Assembly (NCBI GenBank): GCA_963712485.1
Contig: CAVQID010000036.1
Location: 1 to 64,000 of the forward strand
Direction: 5' to 3'
Source: JALORV01 sp963712485
GTDB taxonomy: Bacteria > Pseudomonadota > Gammaproteobacteria > Burkholderiales > Burkholderiaceae_F
DNA length: 64,000 nt
Of this stretch, positions 1 through 8,862 are shown piece after piece. The notes beneath the pieces were generated by a model. It was not told the DNA's origin. It searched no databases and saw only the letters and a list, made by a program, of their open reading frames with translations. Position 1 is the first letter of the stretch. Every line of letters begins with the position of its first letter. The translations under genes were made by a program, and so were the position numbers.

Positions 1-163
1 ACGTCATATTCGGCCAGTTTGCGCGCTCGGCGGCAAAGCGCTTCTGTTAGATGTGGATCGTCTTGCGGGAAATACCCGTGACGCGCTCGATCTCCCTCTG
101 GCTGGCCGCCGCGGCCAGCAGCGTCCATACGGTCGTTTGCAAATGCGGCTTCAAGACGTTCAA
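1..163 (-). pseudogene. istA: IS21-family istA transposase remnant (N-terminal part)
   Basis: Reading the minus strand from a TTG start at 163, preceded by a GGGGAG ribosome-binding site, gives MNVLKPHLQTTVWTLLAA followed by SQREIERVTGISRKTIH. This is the helix-turn-helix N terminus typical of IS21-type IstA. An in-frame ochre stop lies at 47-49. Behind it the same frame continues as QKRFAAERANWP, which is normal IstA sequence, so a single Tyr-to-stop type change has broken the gene. The rest lies beyond the left edge. IstA is a DDE transposase acting with the ATPase IstB. The protein here cannot be functional unless the stop is a sequencing error. Confidence 0.75.
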
Positions 164-268
164 CTCCGACTCCCCTCGCACTAGGGGAAAGAAGGTAACG
201 TCTTGCCAGTCCCGGCAGGCCGCCCCGACCGCGGCGTTCAGCCGGTCAGTGCGACCCGATCAGGGGGT

Positions 269-305
269 AGTTTGGGTGGCCACAAGTGGGGAAGTTTGGG
301 TGGCC
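269..305. repeat. Tandem terminal repeats of the IS21-like element
   Basis: The 13-mer AGTTTGGGTGGCC occurs at 269-281 and again at 293-305, 24 bases apart and just upstream of the istA remnant. IS21 elements carry spaced repeats of this kind near their ends as transposase-binding sites. The outer end of the element is therefore probably near 305-330, next to the glycosyltransferase that ends at 352. Confidence 0.55.
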
Positions 306-351
306 GCCGCCGGGGGCACTATTGCTCACTCCGGTTCTGTGTGGCGGTTCA

Positions 352-1286
352 CTATCTTCCGATGACTCGGCGTTGCACATACCTCAAGTAGCTCCTTGCA
401 TCTCCAAGGAGTGCTCTCGGTTTCAAAAGACGAAACCTGCGGCGTACACCGAGGCATCTGATAATTTGTCCGGATTCCGCAAGATTGAAAGCATCAGCGG
501 AAGCCGTAGCCTGTGCAAGTATGAAGAATGCCGCCCGATGCTCTGCGGCAATGGTCTGCATGACCTCGAGTCCGTGGGTGGCCAAAGGACGTTCACGGTC
601 GTGATACTTCACGGCGACACCGAGCTCGGAATCTTCGACATGAAAACGAGTCCGTGGAGTTGGATCCCAGTAGACGGGTCCCATGAACAGGATCTGACCC
701 CATAGGTAGCTGTCTTCACCCCATAAACACCGATCACGAGATCGTAGAAACCACCAGCCCTGCGGAATGCTGATCGGCGCACGATCGTCGAACTCGAGTG
801 CAAGCCATAGAGAGCGTTCTTCATCCGACGAGGGTCTGCTTCCGCAGTTGGCGGCGGCAAAAGTGCTGGAGACGAGGTCAGCAGAGATACTTGGTCTTTG
901 ACGTGGTGTGCGAATGCACCGGTGTCATAGCTGCAGGCATAGGCAACTGCTTCCGGATGTCGCTCGAGTGCGGCAAGCCCAGCCATCAGGAAGCCCGGTT
1001 GCCACTCGTCATCTGCATCAAGAAAAGAGAGGAGATCAGCCCTCGCTTGAGATGCACCGACGTTCCTGGCACTCCCCGGGCCGGCATTGGCCTGCTGGAT
1101 CAGCGTAATGCGCTCATCGGTGATCGCCTTGACTACTTCGGCAGAGCCGTCTGTGCTTCCGTCATCCACCACGATGATCTGGATCTCCGGAATTCCTTGT
1201 GCAATCACAGAACGAATCGCCCGCTGAATCGTGGCCTGCTTGTTGTAGAGAGGAATGACGATTGAAATTTGTAGAGGGTCGATCAA
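352..1286 (-). pseudogene. Family 2 glycosyltransferase, frameshifted
   Basis: The N-terminal part starts MIDPLQISIVIPLYNKQ and has the GT-A features of GT2 enzymes: VVDDGSTDGS at about residues 39-48 and SFLDADDEW near residue 90. These enzymes transfer a sugar from a nucleotide-sugar to a glycan acceptor at the inner membrane face. Near 735, after GGFYD, the frame is lost. The next frame continues as RCLWGEDSYLWGQILFMGPV, the usual conserved motif of these proteins, and runs to the stop at 352. One missing base restores a protein of about 311 residues. Its neighbours are a polysaccharide export ATPase and another glycosyltransferase, so a role in O-antigen or capsule assembly is likely. The break could be real decay, as the region is degraded, or a sequencing error. 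Confidence 0.75.
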
Positions 1287-1537
1287 ATCTCAGGCTCCGT
1301 GAAATTTTTACTGTTCGATCCGTTCGTTGTCTGACATGACCCATCCATTTCATATCCTCGTAGCGTGCAGCATAAGACCTGCGAAGCCCACCAGGCCGAT
1401 CACGAAAAAACGGCCCATCCAGACGAACGCTGATTGGTGGACCGGGCACAACCGGTGAGGCCGGCAGTAGCAAGGGCCATCCTGAAAACTCGGCCATCAA
1501 TTTCCTGGCTGGCCAGTCATCCCGCCGGCCCATGCAA

Positions 1538-2545
1538 TCAGCTATGTTCCCAGTGCTGTTCCACCATCACACATCCAGTGTTCGGATCAGCCGAATGCAC
1601 CGACCCGAAGAAAACCGAGTTATCAACAGTGAAGTAAAGCGCATTGGGTATCAAGTCGGATTCCTTTCCGTCGGCCATTGCTTGCAACGCAACCCTGTAT
1701 CTTCCCATCGTGAGAGGTATGTTTGGTATCGTACATTTTAAGGAACCTGCATCGCTCAGAGCAGGATTGCAGCCTGACAGCCAAGGGTTCAATTGAAAAA
1801 TCTTGACGCCGTACTGATCGAGTACCGAACCTCGTATCAGTTTGGACGCAACGGGAGATGAACAGAGGTAATCGACCTCGATCGATATTGGGCGTCCGGC
1901 CGTGATGGTCGTCGAAGGTTGTCCGTGATGATCCAAAATCCGCGCAGAAGAGATCGTCAACGGCCCCGATTGTCTTCTTTCCGGATTGTCAGACGAAAAT
2001 CCATTGACTACCTCCATCATGCTGCGGAGGTAGCGGGCAATGACAGAGGGTGTTAAGTCATCGTCCACGACCTGCCCAGATCGAAGGGCGATCGCTCTCG
2101 GGCAGAGCGCCTGAATCGCCCCCATGTTATGGCTTACGAACAACACCGTGCGACCATGACCGGCCACGTCCTGCATCTTCCCCAGGCACTTCTTCTGAAA
2201 TTCGGCGTCGCCTACGGCCAGCACTTCGTCGACGATGAGCACCTCGGGCTCGAGATGGGCCGCGACCGAGAAGGCGAGCCTCACCTTCATCCCCGATGAA
2301 TAGCGTTTGACGGGCGTATCCAGAAAGCGCTCCACGCCCGAAAATTCAACGATCTCTTCGAACTTGCGATCGATCTCCCTTTTCCGCATGCCGAGAATCG
2401 TACCGTTCATGTACACGTTCTCGCGTCCCGTCAACTCCGGATGGAAACCCGTACCGACCTCCAGCAGGCTCGACACACGACCGCGGAGCGTGATGCGACC
2501 TTCCGTCGGCTCGGTGATGCGTGAGAGGATCTTGAGCAAAGTCGA
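1538..2545 (-). pseudogene. O-antigen/polysaccharide ABC exporter ATPase, 5'-truncated (Wzt/RfbE type)
   Basis: From STLLKILSRITEPTEGRI onward this is a polysaccharide-export ATPase: the signature motif is YSSGMKVRLAFS, the Walker B is VLIVDEVLAVGD and the switch His is in LFVSHNMG. The C-terminal half from about 190 residues on looks like the Wzt carbohydrate-binding domain, and the end at 1538 is intact. The Walker A loop should precede STLLKIL, but upstream of about 2546 the reading frame holds unrelated sequence (a possible start lies at 2701). At least the first 50 or so residues, including GxxGxGK, are missing. The ATPase would energise export of a lipid-linked glycan through a Wzm-type permease, which is not in the window. 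As it stands it cannot bind ATP normally. Confidence 0.8.
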
Positions 2546-2578
2546 GTAGTGTTGGTATCTAGGACTTAGGTTACCGAT

Positions 2579-3238
2579 GTGCCTCACAAACGCGTTGGCC
2601 CGAATCGTTTGGAAATTACCTCTCCTATCCGAATTCTTCCAATCGAGACCAAGCCCGGCGACGCCTTGGGCTACCGCTACGACGGCCTCGTCTTTCTGCA
2701 CTTTGGGGCGATACGTGCTTACAAGGGACTTGATCTCCTTCTAGACGCGTTTTCTGCGACGCGAGTCCGCTCCAAGTGCCTTCTCGTTGCTGGCCGTTAT
2801 GCTGCGCTGAGACAGCAAGGCAGCCGGCTTGACCGCATCCGCCTCGCATTGCTCAAGCGCACTTCGAAAACCGTTCGATTCGACCTGCGGATGATCCCGG
2901 ATGACGAGGTCCATTTCTACTTCAACGCCGCGGACATCGTGGTCCTCTCACATCGAGACGGACTGAATTCGGGCGTTGCAGTACTCGGAATGGGTTTCTC
3001 GAGAGTCGTGGTCGGGCCGGACTGTGGGTGCATACGACACGTGCTTGGCGCTGGGGAAAATGTCATTTACGAGCCGGGGAACGTAAAGGCGCTTGCTAGT
3101 GCTATGGAGCAAGCGGCAACTATGGATTACTCGTCAGCAGGGCAGCGAAACAGATCCGTCGTCGAACACTGGAAGTGGAGCGCGACTGTCGCCGCCATCG
3201 CAGACCATTTGCCGAGAGCGGCTACGCGGTCGGCATGA
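2579..3238 (+). pseudogene. Family 4 glycosyltransferase, C-terminal fragment
   Basis: An open frame from GTG at 2579 gives about 219 residues that begin inside a GT-B enzyme. VFLHFGAIRAYKGLDLLLDAF is the start of the C-terminal Rossmann domain, and DIVVLSHRDGLNSGVAVLGMG corresponds to the nucleotide-sugar binding region. The EX7E-type motif is altered here, with D and N in place of the usual acidic and Ser/Gly positions. The acceptor-binding N-terminal domain is absent, and an in-frame TAG lies at 2567-2569. The gene lies head to head with the truncated ABC ATPase, so both lost their 5' parts at the same junction. The function of the parent enzyme would be surface glycan synthesis. The fragment is probably inactive. 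Confidence 0.7.
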
Positions 3239-3694
3239 AAGGTTTGTCAAGCAGCCCGAGCTGGCGGTGACGCATCATTCGCAGGCGATGTCGATTTATT
3301 GAATCAGTCACATAGAAGAGTCGGCACTACTGAACGAGTCAGATTCTGCAAAGAATCTCGACACATTGCCTGCGCGTACTGGCAGCGGGAACCCGGACGT
3401 GGGGCAGACAGCGAGTGATCGGAGTCCTTGTCGGCCTGACGCTGATGGAAGTCGGTTGTCAGACAGCGACACGCTTACGGTCTGGGACGGCGACATTACA
3501 ACAACGATTGAGGACGCGCGCGCCAACGGCGTTGCATTGTCCAGGGCGGTCACTCAGTCTGCGTGCGTATCGTTCCCATCAGCGGTGGGCCGGCCAAGGG
3601 CCTAGCAGATGATTGAACGGGGACCAGGACGGGGACCGTCCGGCCTGACAACCCAAATCGTTGCCCGTTTCGGCCCGCTAAGTCTTTGAATTTT
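3239..3694. other. Stretch with no supportable gene beside tRNA-Asn
   Basis: Between the glycosyltransferase fragment and the tRNA I see only short open frames without recognisable motifs. One weak candidate, starting at 3415, begins MIGVLVGLTLMEVGC, which superficially looks like a lipoprotein signal, but the rest is unlike a protein. I see no integrase sequence. The stretch may be island-border debris. Confidence 0.4.
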
Positions 3695-3770
3695 TGGCTC
3701 CCCGACCTGGACTCGAACCAGGGACCTGCGGATTAACAGTCCGTCGCTCTACCAACTGAGCTATCGGGGA
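3695..3770 (-). tRNA. tRNA-Asn (anticodon GTT)
   Basis: The minus strand gives a 76-base cloverleaf with 5' acceptor strand TCCCCGA, D arm AGCTCAGTTGGTAGAGC, anticodon stem-loop with GTT in CTGTTAATC, T loop GGTTCGAGTCC and an encoded CCA end at 3695-3697. Its 3' end faces the degraded accessory DNA at 1-3694. tRNA 3' ends are common integration sites for islands, so this may be the att site. Confidence 0.97.
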
Positions 3771-3817
3771 AGAAAAGAAGCGGGCGATTATAGCGGGGCG
3801 TTAGAGCACCGCAAAAA

Positions 3818-5032
3818 TCATGCGGTCTCTTTGAGTACGGTGGCGATCGCACCCGCGACGTAGTCGACGTTCTTGGAGTTGAGCGCCGCGACGCACACGC
3901 GTCCACTCGATACGGCATAGATCGCGAACTCGTCGCGCAGGCGCTGGACCTGCTCGGCGGAGAGTCCCGAATACGAAAACATGCCGTTCTGGCGCTCGAT
4001 GAACGAGAAGTCCCCTTTGACCTTGCGTGCGGCAAGCCCCTCGACGAGGCATCGTCGCATCGTCTTGATGCGCGCTCGCATTTCGGCGAGTTCCGCTTCC
4101 CATTCGGCGCGCAGTTCGGGCGTGTTCAGAATCGTGGCGACGACCATGCCCCCGTGTGTCGGCGGCGTCGAATAGTTGGCGCGGATGACGCGCTTCAACT
4201 GGCTGAGCACGCGGGCGGATTCGTCCTGGCTCTGGTCGACGATCGTCAGCGCGCCGACCCGCTCGCCGTAAAACGAGAAGCTCTTCGAGAACGAACTCGA
4301 CACGAGGAACGTGATGCCCGACTCTGCAAAGAGCCGGACCGCGAGGCTGTCTTCTTCGATGCCGGTGCCGAAGCCCTGGTAGGCGATGTCGAGAAAGGGC
4401 ACCAGTTCTCGGTTCCTGACAATTTCGATCACCTGTGGCCACTGTGCTGCCGTCAGGTCGACCCCGGTGGGGTTGTGGCAGCAGGCGTGCAGCACGACAA
4501 CCGTGCGTGGCGGCAGGGCGCGAAGCCCTTCGACCATCGCGCTGAAGTTGAGGCCGTGCGTCTTGGCGTCGTAGTACGGATAGGTTGTGACCTGGAACCC
4601 GGCGCTCTCGAAGATCGCGCGGTGGTTCTCCCAACTCGGCTCGCTGATCGCCACTTTCGAACCGGGCAGCAGACGGCGCAGCAGGTCGGCGCCAATACGC
4701 AGTCCGCCCGTCCCGCCCAGCGCCTGTGCGGTGATCACCCGACCTTCGGTGACTAGGGTCGACGCGCTTCCGAGCAGCATTTGTTGCACGGCCGTGTCGT
4801 ACGCGGCAATGCCCTCGATCGGTAGATAGCCGCGTGGCGTCGGCGAGGCCGCCCGTCGCCGTTCGGCCTCGGCGACCGCCCGCATGACCGGAATCCGTCC
4901 GTCCTCCGAGAGGTAGACGCCGACGCCGAGGTTGACTTTTTCCGGGCGCGCATCGTGCGCGAAGCCTTCGGTGAGGCCCAGGATCGGATCCCGGGGAACG
5001 AGCTCGACATTCGCAAACAATGATGACGACAT
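3818..5032 (-). CDS. tyrB: Aspartate/aromatic amino acid aminotransferase (class I)
   Basis: A 404-residue fold-type I aminotransferase of the AspC/TyrB subgroup. It converts aspartate, tyrosine or phenylalanine plus 2-oxoglutarate to the oxo acid plus glutamate, using PLP in the cytoplasm. The motifs are continuous: NLGVGVYLSEDGRIPV near the N terminus, HACCHNPTGVD around residue 185, and SSSFSKSFSFYGERVG around residue 250, whose Lys after Ser forms the Schiff base. The C-terminal FSYSGLS and the Arg in SSGRVCVA bind substrate carboxylates. The start at 5032 gives MSSSLFANVELVPRDPILGL, the family's usual N terminus. The gene is divergent from uvrB, an order usual in Betaproteobacteria. Sequence alone does not decide between aspartate and aromatic specificity, so the symbol is tentative. 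Confidence 0.9.
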   Translation of the reverse strand: MSSSLFANVELVPRDPILGLTEGFAHDARPEKVNLGVGVYLSEDGRIPVMRAVAEAERRRAASPTPRGYLPIEGIAAYDTAVQQMLLGSASTLVTEGRVITAQALGGTGGLRIGADLLRRLLPGSKVAISEPSWENHRAIFESAGFQVTTYPYYDAKTHGLNFSAMVEGLRALPPRTVVVLHACCHNPTGVDLTAAQWPQVIEIVRNRELVPFLDIAYQGFGTGIEEDSLAVRLFAESGITFLVSSSFSKSFSFYGERVGALTIVDQSQDESARVLSQLKRVIRANYSTPPTHGGMVVATILNTPELRAEWEAELAEMRARIKTMRRCLVEGLAARKVKGDFSFIERQNGMFSYSGLSAEQVQRLRDEFAIYAVSSGRVCVAALNSKNVDYVAGAIATVLKETA

Positions 5033-5322
5033 GGTTATGCAGACCGCTCGGCGGCCAATTTCTGTTATGAATCAGTAAGTTATGTTTGTAATCTGATCTG
5101 GCTTATGCAGAGCAAGCGTAGAGATCGATGATTTGCGAAGCCAGAAGACGCTCGCATGCGGCCAATTCTGGGCGCGCCGCTCGGAATTCTTCTCAATTAC
5201 TGTCTAACTGCTTGATTTTGCTTGGGCATCCCGTCTCGCCGCAGTGCACGAGGTATAGGCTTTTTTGCACCGCGATGCTAGCATTTACGCTTCGCCAGAC
5301 GCTATTGCAGTGCAAAAAAAAC
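5033..5322. other. Divergent intergenic region between aminotransferase and uvrB
   Basis: A 290-base spacer that must carry the promoters of both divergent genes. It is more AT-rich than its surroundings. I could not find a canonical LexA box (CTG-N10-CAG) ahead of uvrB, and no clear sigma70 promoter stands out. An alternative uvrB start at 5275 would shorten the spacer. Confidence 0.4.
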
Positions 5323-7386
5323 GTGTTTCTCTCGTTTCCCAACAGCCCGTTTCAATTGCATCAGCCGTTCGAGCCGGCAGGTGATCAGCCTGAGGCTATC
5401 GAAAAGCTCTCGCAAGGCCTCGGCGATGGCCTGGCGTTTCAGACACTGTTGGGTGTGACGGGATCAGGCAAGACGTTCACGATGGCGAATGCCATTGCGC
5501 GCGCCGGCTGCCCCACGTTGGTGCTCGCACCCAACAAGACGCTCGCCGCGCAGCTGTATTCGGAGATGCGCGAGTTCTTCCCGAACAACGCGGTCGAATA
5601 CTTCGTCTCGTACTACGACTACTACCAGCCCGAGGCCTACGTTCCCTCGCGCGATCTGTACATCGAGAAGGACTCGTCGATCAACGAGCACATCGAGCAG
5701 ATGCGCCTGTCGGCAACGAAGTCATTGCTCGAGCGGCGTGACGTGGTGATTGTCGCGACGGTCTCTGCCATCTATGGCATCGGTGATCCGTCCGACTACC
5801 ACTCGATGGTGCTGACCGTTCGCCACAAGGACCGGCTGAGCCAGCGCGACATCATCGTCCGGCTGACGCAGATGCAGTACAAGCGCAGCGAACTGGAATT
5901 TTCCCGCGGCACGTTTCGCGTGCGCGGAGACACGATCGACATCTTCCCGGCCGAGCACGCCGAACTCGCCGTTCGCATCGATCTGTACGACGACGAGGTC
6001 GATTCGATCCAGCTTTTCGACCCGCTGACGGGGCGTGTGCGGCAGAAGATTCCGCGCTTTACGTTGTATCCGTCGTCGCACTACGTGACGCCGCGCGACA
6101 ACGTGCTGCGTGCTCTGGAGGGCATCAAGGCCGAGCTCAAGGAGCGCATCGATCATTTCGTGGCGAATGGAAAGCTGGTCGAGGCGCAGCGCATCGAGCA
6201 GCGCACCCGCTTCGATATGGAGATGCTCAACGAGCTGGGCTTCTGCAAGGGCATCGAGAACTACACGCGTCACATTTCGGGTGCCGCTCCGGGCGAGCCG
6301 CCGCCGACGCTGGTCGATTACCTGCCGGCGGACGCGCTGCTGATCATCGACGAGTCGCACGTCACGGTCCCGCAGCTCGGCGGCATGTACCGGGGCGACC
6401 GGGCGCGCAAGGAAACGCTGGTCGAGTTCGGCTTTCGCCTGCCTTCGGCGCTCGACAACCGGCCGCTGCGCTTCGACGAGTTCGAACGCAAGATGCGCCG
6501 CTGCATCTTCGTAAGTGCGACACCGGCGGACTACGAGATGCAGCACTCCTCGCAGGTCGTCGAGCAGGTGGTGCGACCCACCGGGCTGATTGATCCGGCC
6601 GTCGAGGTCCGCCCGGCGCGTACGCAGGTCGACGACGTGCTTTCCGAGATCGCCGTGCGGGTGGCGCGCAAGGAGCGCGTGCTGATCACGACGCTGACGA
6701 AGCGCATGGCCGAAGACCTTACCGAGTTCCTGTCGGAGCACGGCGTCAAGGTCCGCTACCTGCATTCGGATGTCGACACGGTGGAACGCGTCGAAATCAT
6801 CCGTGACCTGCGCAACGGCACCTTCGATGTGATCGTCGGCATCAACCTGCTGCGCGAAGGCCTCGACCTGCCGGAGGTGTCGCTGGTCGCGATTCTCGAT
6901 GCGGACAAGGAAGGCTTTCTGCGCTCGGAGCGGTCGTTGATCCAGACGATCGGCCGCGCCGCCCGCAACCTCAATGGCGGCGCCATCCTGTATGCGGACG
7001 TCATGACCGATTCGATGCGGCGTGCGCTCGAGGAGACGGCGCGCCGGCGTGGACGCCAGGAAGCGTTCAATACCCTGCACGGCATCGTTCCGCGCGGCGT
7101 GATCAAGGAAGTGCGCGAAATGATCGACGGTGTCTACGACGCGACCTCGCAGCGCGAAGGACGCAAGGTCGCCGCCGCGACTGCCGAGTACGAAGTCATG
7201 TCAGAAAAGCAGGTCTCCAGGGAGATCAAGCGCCTGGAAAAACTCATGTTCGAGCACGCGAAGAATCTGGAGTTCGAGAAGGCCGCGCGCGTGCGCGACC
7301 AGCTTGCGCTCCTCAAGGAGCAGGTTTTCGGGGCGGGCGGGGCGACCAATGTGGTGCCGCTGGTTCCGGGAGAAAGGGCGGCTTGA
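5323..7386 (+). CDS. uvrB: UvrABC excision nuclease subunit B
   Basis: UvrB is the damage-verifying helicase-like subunit of nucleotide excision repair; it is loaded by UvrA and recruits UvrC. From GTG at 5323 the protein has 687 residues, the family norm. Walker A GVTGSGKT is at 44-51. The beta-hairpin YYDYYQPEAYVP that clamps DNA follows near residue 95. Walker B is in LLIIDESHV, helicase motifs lie around GINLLREGLDLPEV and QTIGRAARN, and the C-terminal UVR coiled coil (about 640-675) contains EFEKAARVRDQ. The frame stays open upstream to 5128, but that extra sequence is not UvrB-like. GTG at 5323 or ATG at 5275 are the realistic starts. The gene is intact. Confidence 0.95.
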   Translation: MFLSFPNSPFQLHQPFEPAGDQPEAIEKLSQGLGDGLAFQTLLGVTGSGKTFTMANAIARAGCPTLVLAPNKTLAAQLYSEMREFFPNNAVEYFVSYYDYYQPEAYVPSRDLYIEKDSSINEHIEQMRLSATKSLLERRDVVIVATVSAIYGIGDPSDYHSMVLTVRHKDRLSQRDIIVRLTQMQYKRSELEFSRGTFRVRGDTIDIFPAEHAELAVRIDLYDDEVDSIQLFDPLTGRVRQKIPRFTLYPSSHYVTPRDNVLRALEGIKAELKERIDHFVANGKLVEAQRIEQRTRFDMEMLNELGFCKGIENYTRHISGAAPGEPPPTLVDYLPADALLIIDESHVTVPQLGGMYRGDRARKETLVEFGFRLPSALDNRPLRFDEFERKMRRCIFVSATPADYEMQHSSQVVEQVVRPTGLIDPAVEVRPARTQVDDVLSEIAVRVARKERVLITTLTKRMAEDLTEFLSEHGVKVRYLHSDVDTVERVEIIRDLRNGTFDVIVGINLLREGLDLPEVSLVAILDADKEGFLRSERSLIQTIGRAARNLNGGAILYADVMTDSMRRALEETARRRGRQEAFNTLHGIVPRGVIKEVREMIDGVYDATSQREGRKVAAATAEYEVMSEKQVSREIKRLEKLMFEHAKNLEFEKAARVRDQLALLKEQVFGAGGATNVVPLVPGERAA

Positions 7387-7601
7387 GGTCGGCGAAAGGC
7401 GCCGCAAATGCCGCAAACGTAACGTGGATTTGTGCCGGAGCCGAACTTTTGCCGGCTTCGTCAGTCTGCCGGTAGTGCTGTCGTCCGGCTGCCGTGCTGG
7501 TGCGTTGTGAAGAATTAGGGAAAGGGCGTGGCCTGTAGTGGGTTACGCAGTCAACAAAATAGGGCGGTGAACCTGCCCACCGGGGAAAGGTGAACGAGGC
7601 A

Positions 7602-8090
7602 ATGACCAAGATCCTATTTGTTTGCATGGGCAATATCTGCCGCTCGCCCACGGCGGAAGGGGTGTTCCGCAAGATGGTGGCAGACGCCGGCCTGGAAGAC
7701 AGCGTTCAGATCGCGTCGGCCGGCACGCACGCGTACCACGTCGGTGAGCCGGCGGACGTTCGCGCCCAGCAGGCTGCGCGCAAGCGGGGTTACGACATTG
7801 GCGAGTTCCGTGCGCGCCAGATCACGCAGGACGACTTCCGGGACTACGACCTGATACTTGCGATGGACTGGGAGAACCTGTCGTTGCTGCAGCAACAGTG
7901 CCCGCGCGGCCACAAGCACAAGATGCATCTGCTGATGCGATTCGCCGGGGAATTCGACGCGGCGACGGTTCCCGATCCGTACTACGGCGGTCCCGAGGGG
8001 TTCGGCACCGTGCTCGACTATGTCGAGGACGCCTGCCAGGGCCTGCTCGAGGTCGTCCGCAAGCGGGCAACGATGTACGCCGCGGCCTGA
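7602..8090 (+). CDS. Low-molecular-weight protein tyrosine phosphatase
   Basis: A cytoplasmic phosphatase of about 162 residues. The CX5R(S/T) P-loop is seen as VCMGNICRSPT at the N terminus, with Cys as nucleophile, and the general-acid Asp lies in VPDPYYGG near residue 125. These enzymes dephosphorylate tyrosine residues or small aryl phosphates, and some control exopolysaccharide kinases. This one has no adjacent Wzc-type kinase, so the substrate is open. The start ATG at 7602 gives MTKILFVCMGN, the usual beginning; a GTG at 7590 is possible. A GGGGAAAGG sequence sits just upstream. It follows uvrB by about 215 bases and ends at a strong terminator, so it is probably a monocistronic unit. 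Confidence 0.92.
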   Translation: MTKILFVCMGNICRSPTAEGVFRKMVADAGLEDSVQIASAGTHAYHVGEPADVRAQQAARKRGYDIGEFRARQITQDDFRDYDLILAMDWENLSLLQQQCPRGHKHKMHLLMRFAGEFDAATVPDPYYGGPEGFGTVLDYVEDACQGLLEVVRKRATMYAAA

Positions 8091-8113
8091 TTCCATCCCC
8101 GGTCGGTCCGGTC

Positions 8114-8144
8114 AACGAGGCGCTTCGGCGCCTCGTTTCGTTTT
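8114..8144 (+). terminator. Rho-independent terminator after the phosphatase gene
   Basis: A perfect 10-base stem AACGAGGCGC / GCGCCTCGTT closes a TTCG tetraloop (8124-8127), followed by TCGTTTT. It lies 24 bases after the phosphatase stop. Confidence 0.85.
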
Positions 8145-8209
8145 CCGGAAGTCGCCCGGGCATTGCCGCGGAGGTCGGCTCGCTATGCGCCGCGTAAGCT
8201 GATTGCACT

Positions 8210-8776
8210 ATGGATCATTCCGTCGTCCTCGACTTCTGGTTCGGCATCGACGAGGGCCAGCCGCGCGAGGTACGCGAATTCTGGTTTCGCAAGTCGGAGG
8301 AGACCGACAACGAGATCCGGACCCGGTTTGGCGAGGCGGTGGGCGAGGCGCTGGCGGGTAATCTGGAACATTGGGCGGCAACGCCGCGCGGCGCGCTCGG
8401 CCTGATCCTGCTGCTCGATCAATTCACCCGCAACATCTTCCGTGCAACGCCGCGGGCATTCGCGGGCGACGAGGCGGCACTGGCCCATGCCCGGCGCCTC
8501 GTCTATACGGGTCTCGACCGCCGGCTCGCCCCCGTTGAGCGTTGGTTCGTCTATCTGCCGTACGAGCACTCGGAGCAGCTGATCGACCAGTACGAATCGC
8601 TGCGGCTTTATCGCGTGCTGGCCGCGTCGGGTGCGCCGGAGCCCCTCGAGTGGGCACAGAAGCACTTCGACGTGATCCGTCGTTTCGGCCGCTTCCCTCA
8701 TCGCAATGAGATCCTCGGCAGGGAGTCGACCATCGAAGAGGTGGAGTTCCTGCGCCAGCCCGGCTCGCGCTTCTAA
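8210..8776 (+). CDS. DUF924 family protein
   Basis: A 188-residue soluble protein starting MDHSVVLDFWFGIDEGQPREV. It contains the conserved DUF924 elements LDFWFG, RKSEETDNEIRTRFG, LILLLDQFTRNIFR and FVYLPYEHSEQL. The family is a widespread all-helical, TPR-like protein of unknown biochemical role, and no catalytic residues are assigned. Length is typical and the frame is intact. It sits between the phosphatase terminator and tsaB with its own 65-base leader, and nothing in the context indicates its job. Family assignment is confident; function is unknown. Confidence 0.88.
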   Translation: MDHSVVLDFWFGIDEGQPREVREFWFRKSEETDNEIRTRFGEAVGEALAGNLEHWAATPRGALGLILLLDQFTRNIFRATPRAFAGDEAALAHARRLVYTGLDRRLAPVERWFVYLPYEHSEQLIDQYESLRLYRVLAASGAPEPLEWAQKHFDVIRRFGRFPHRNEILGRESTIEEVEFLRQPGSRF

Positions 8777-8862
8777 CGCGACGGGACGGCGATCAGGTTG
8801 GCGGCCGGACGCCTCGCTAGAATCGCCCGACTTCGCCTCCCGTGCCCGACGCGATCCACTTC

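Noticed and set aside
5062..5075. Possible LexA box CTG...CAG upstream of uvrB
   Set aside because: The spacer is eight bases, not ten, and the flanking TATA-like bases are missing.
5722..7080. A 452-codon open frame on the minus strand opposite uvrB
   Set aside because: It is the reverse frame of a conserved gene in high-GC DNA; its translation is a biased run of Arg, Ala, Asp and His without motifs.
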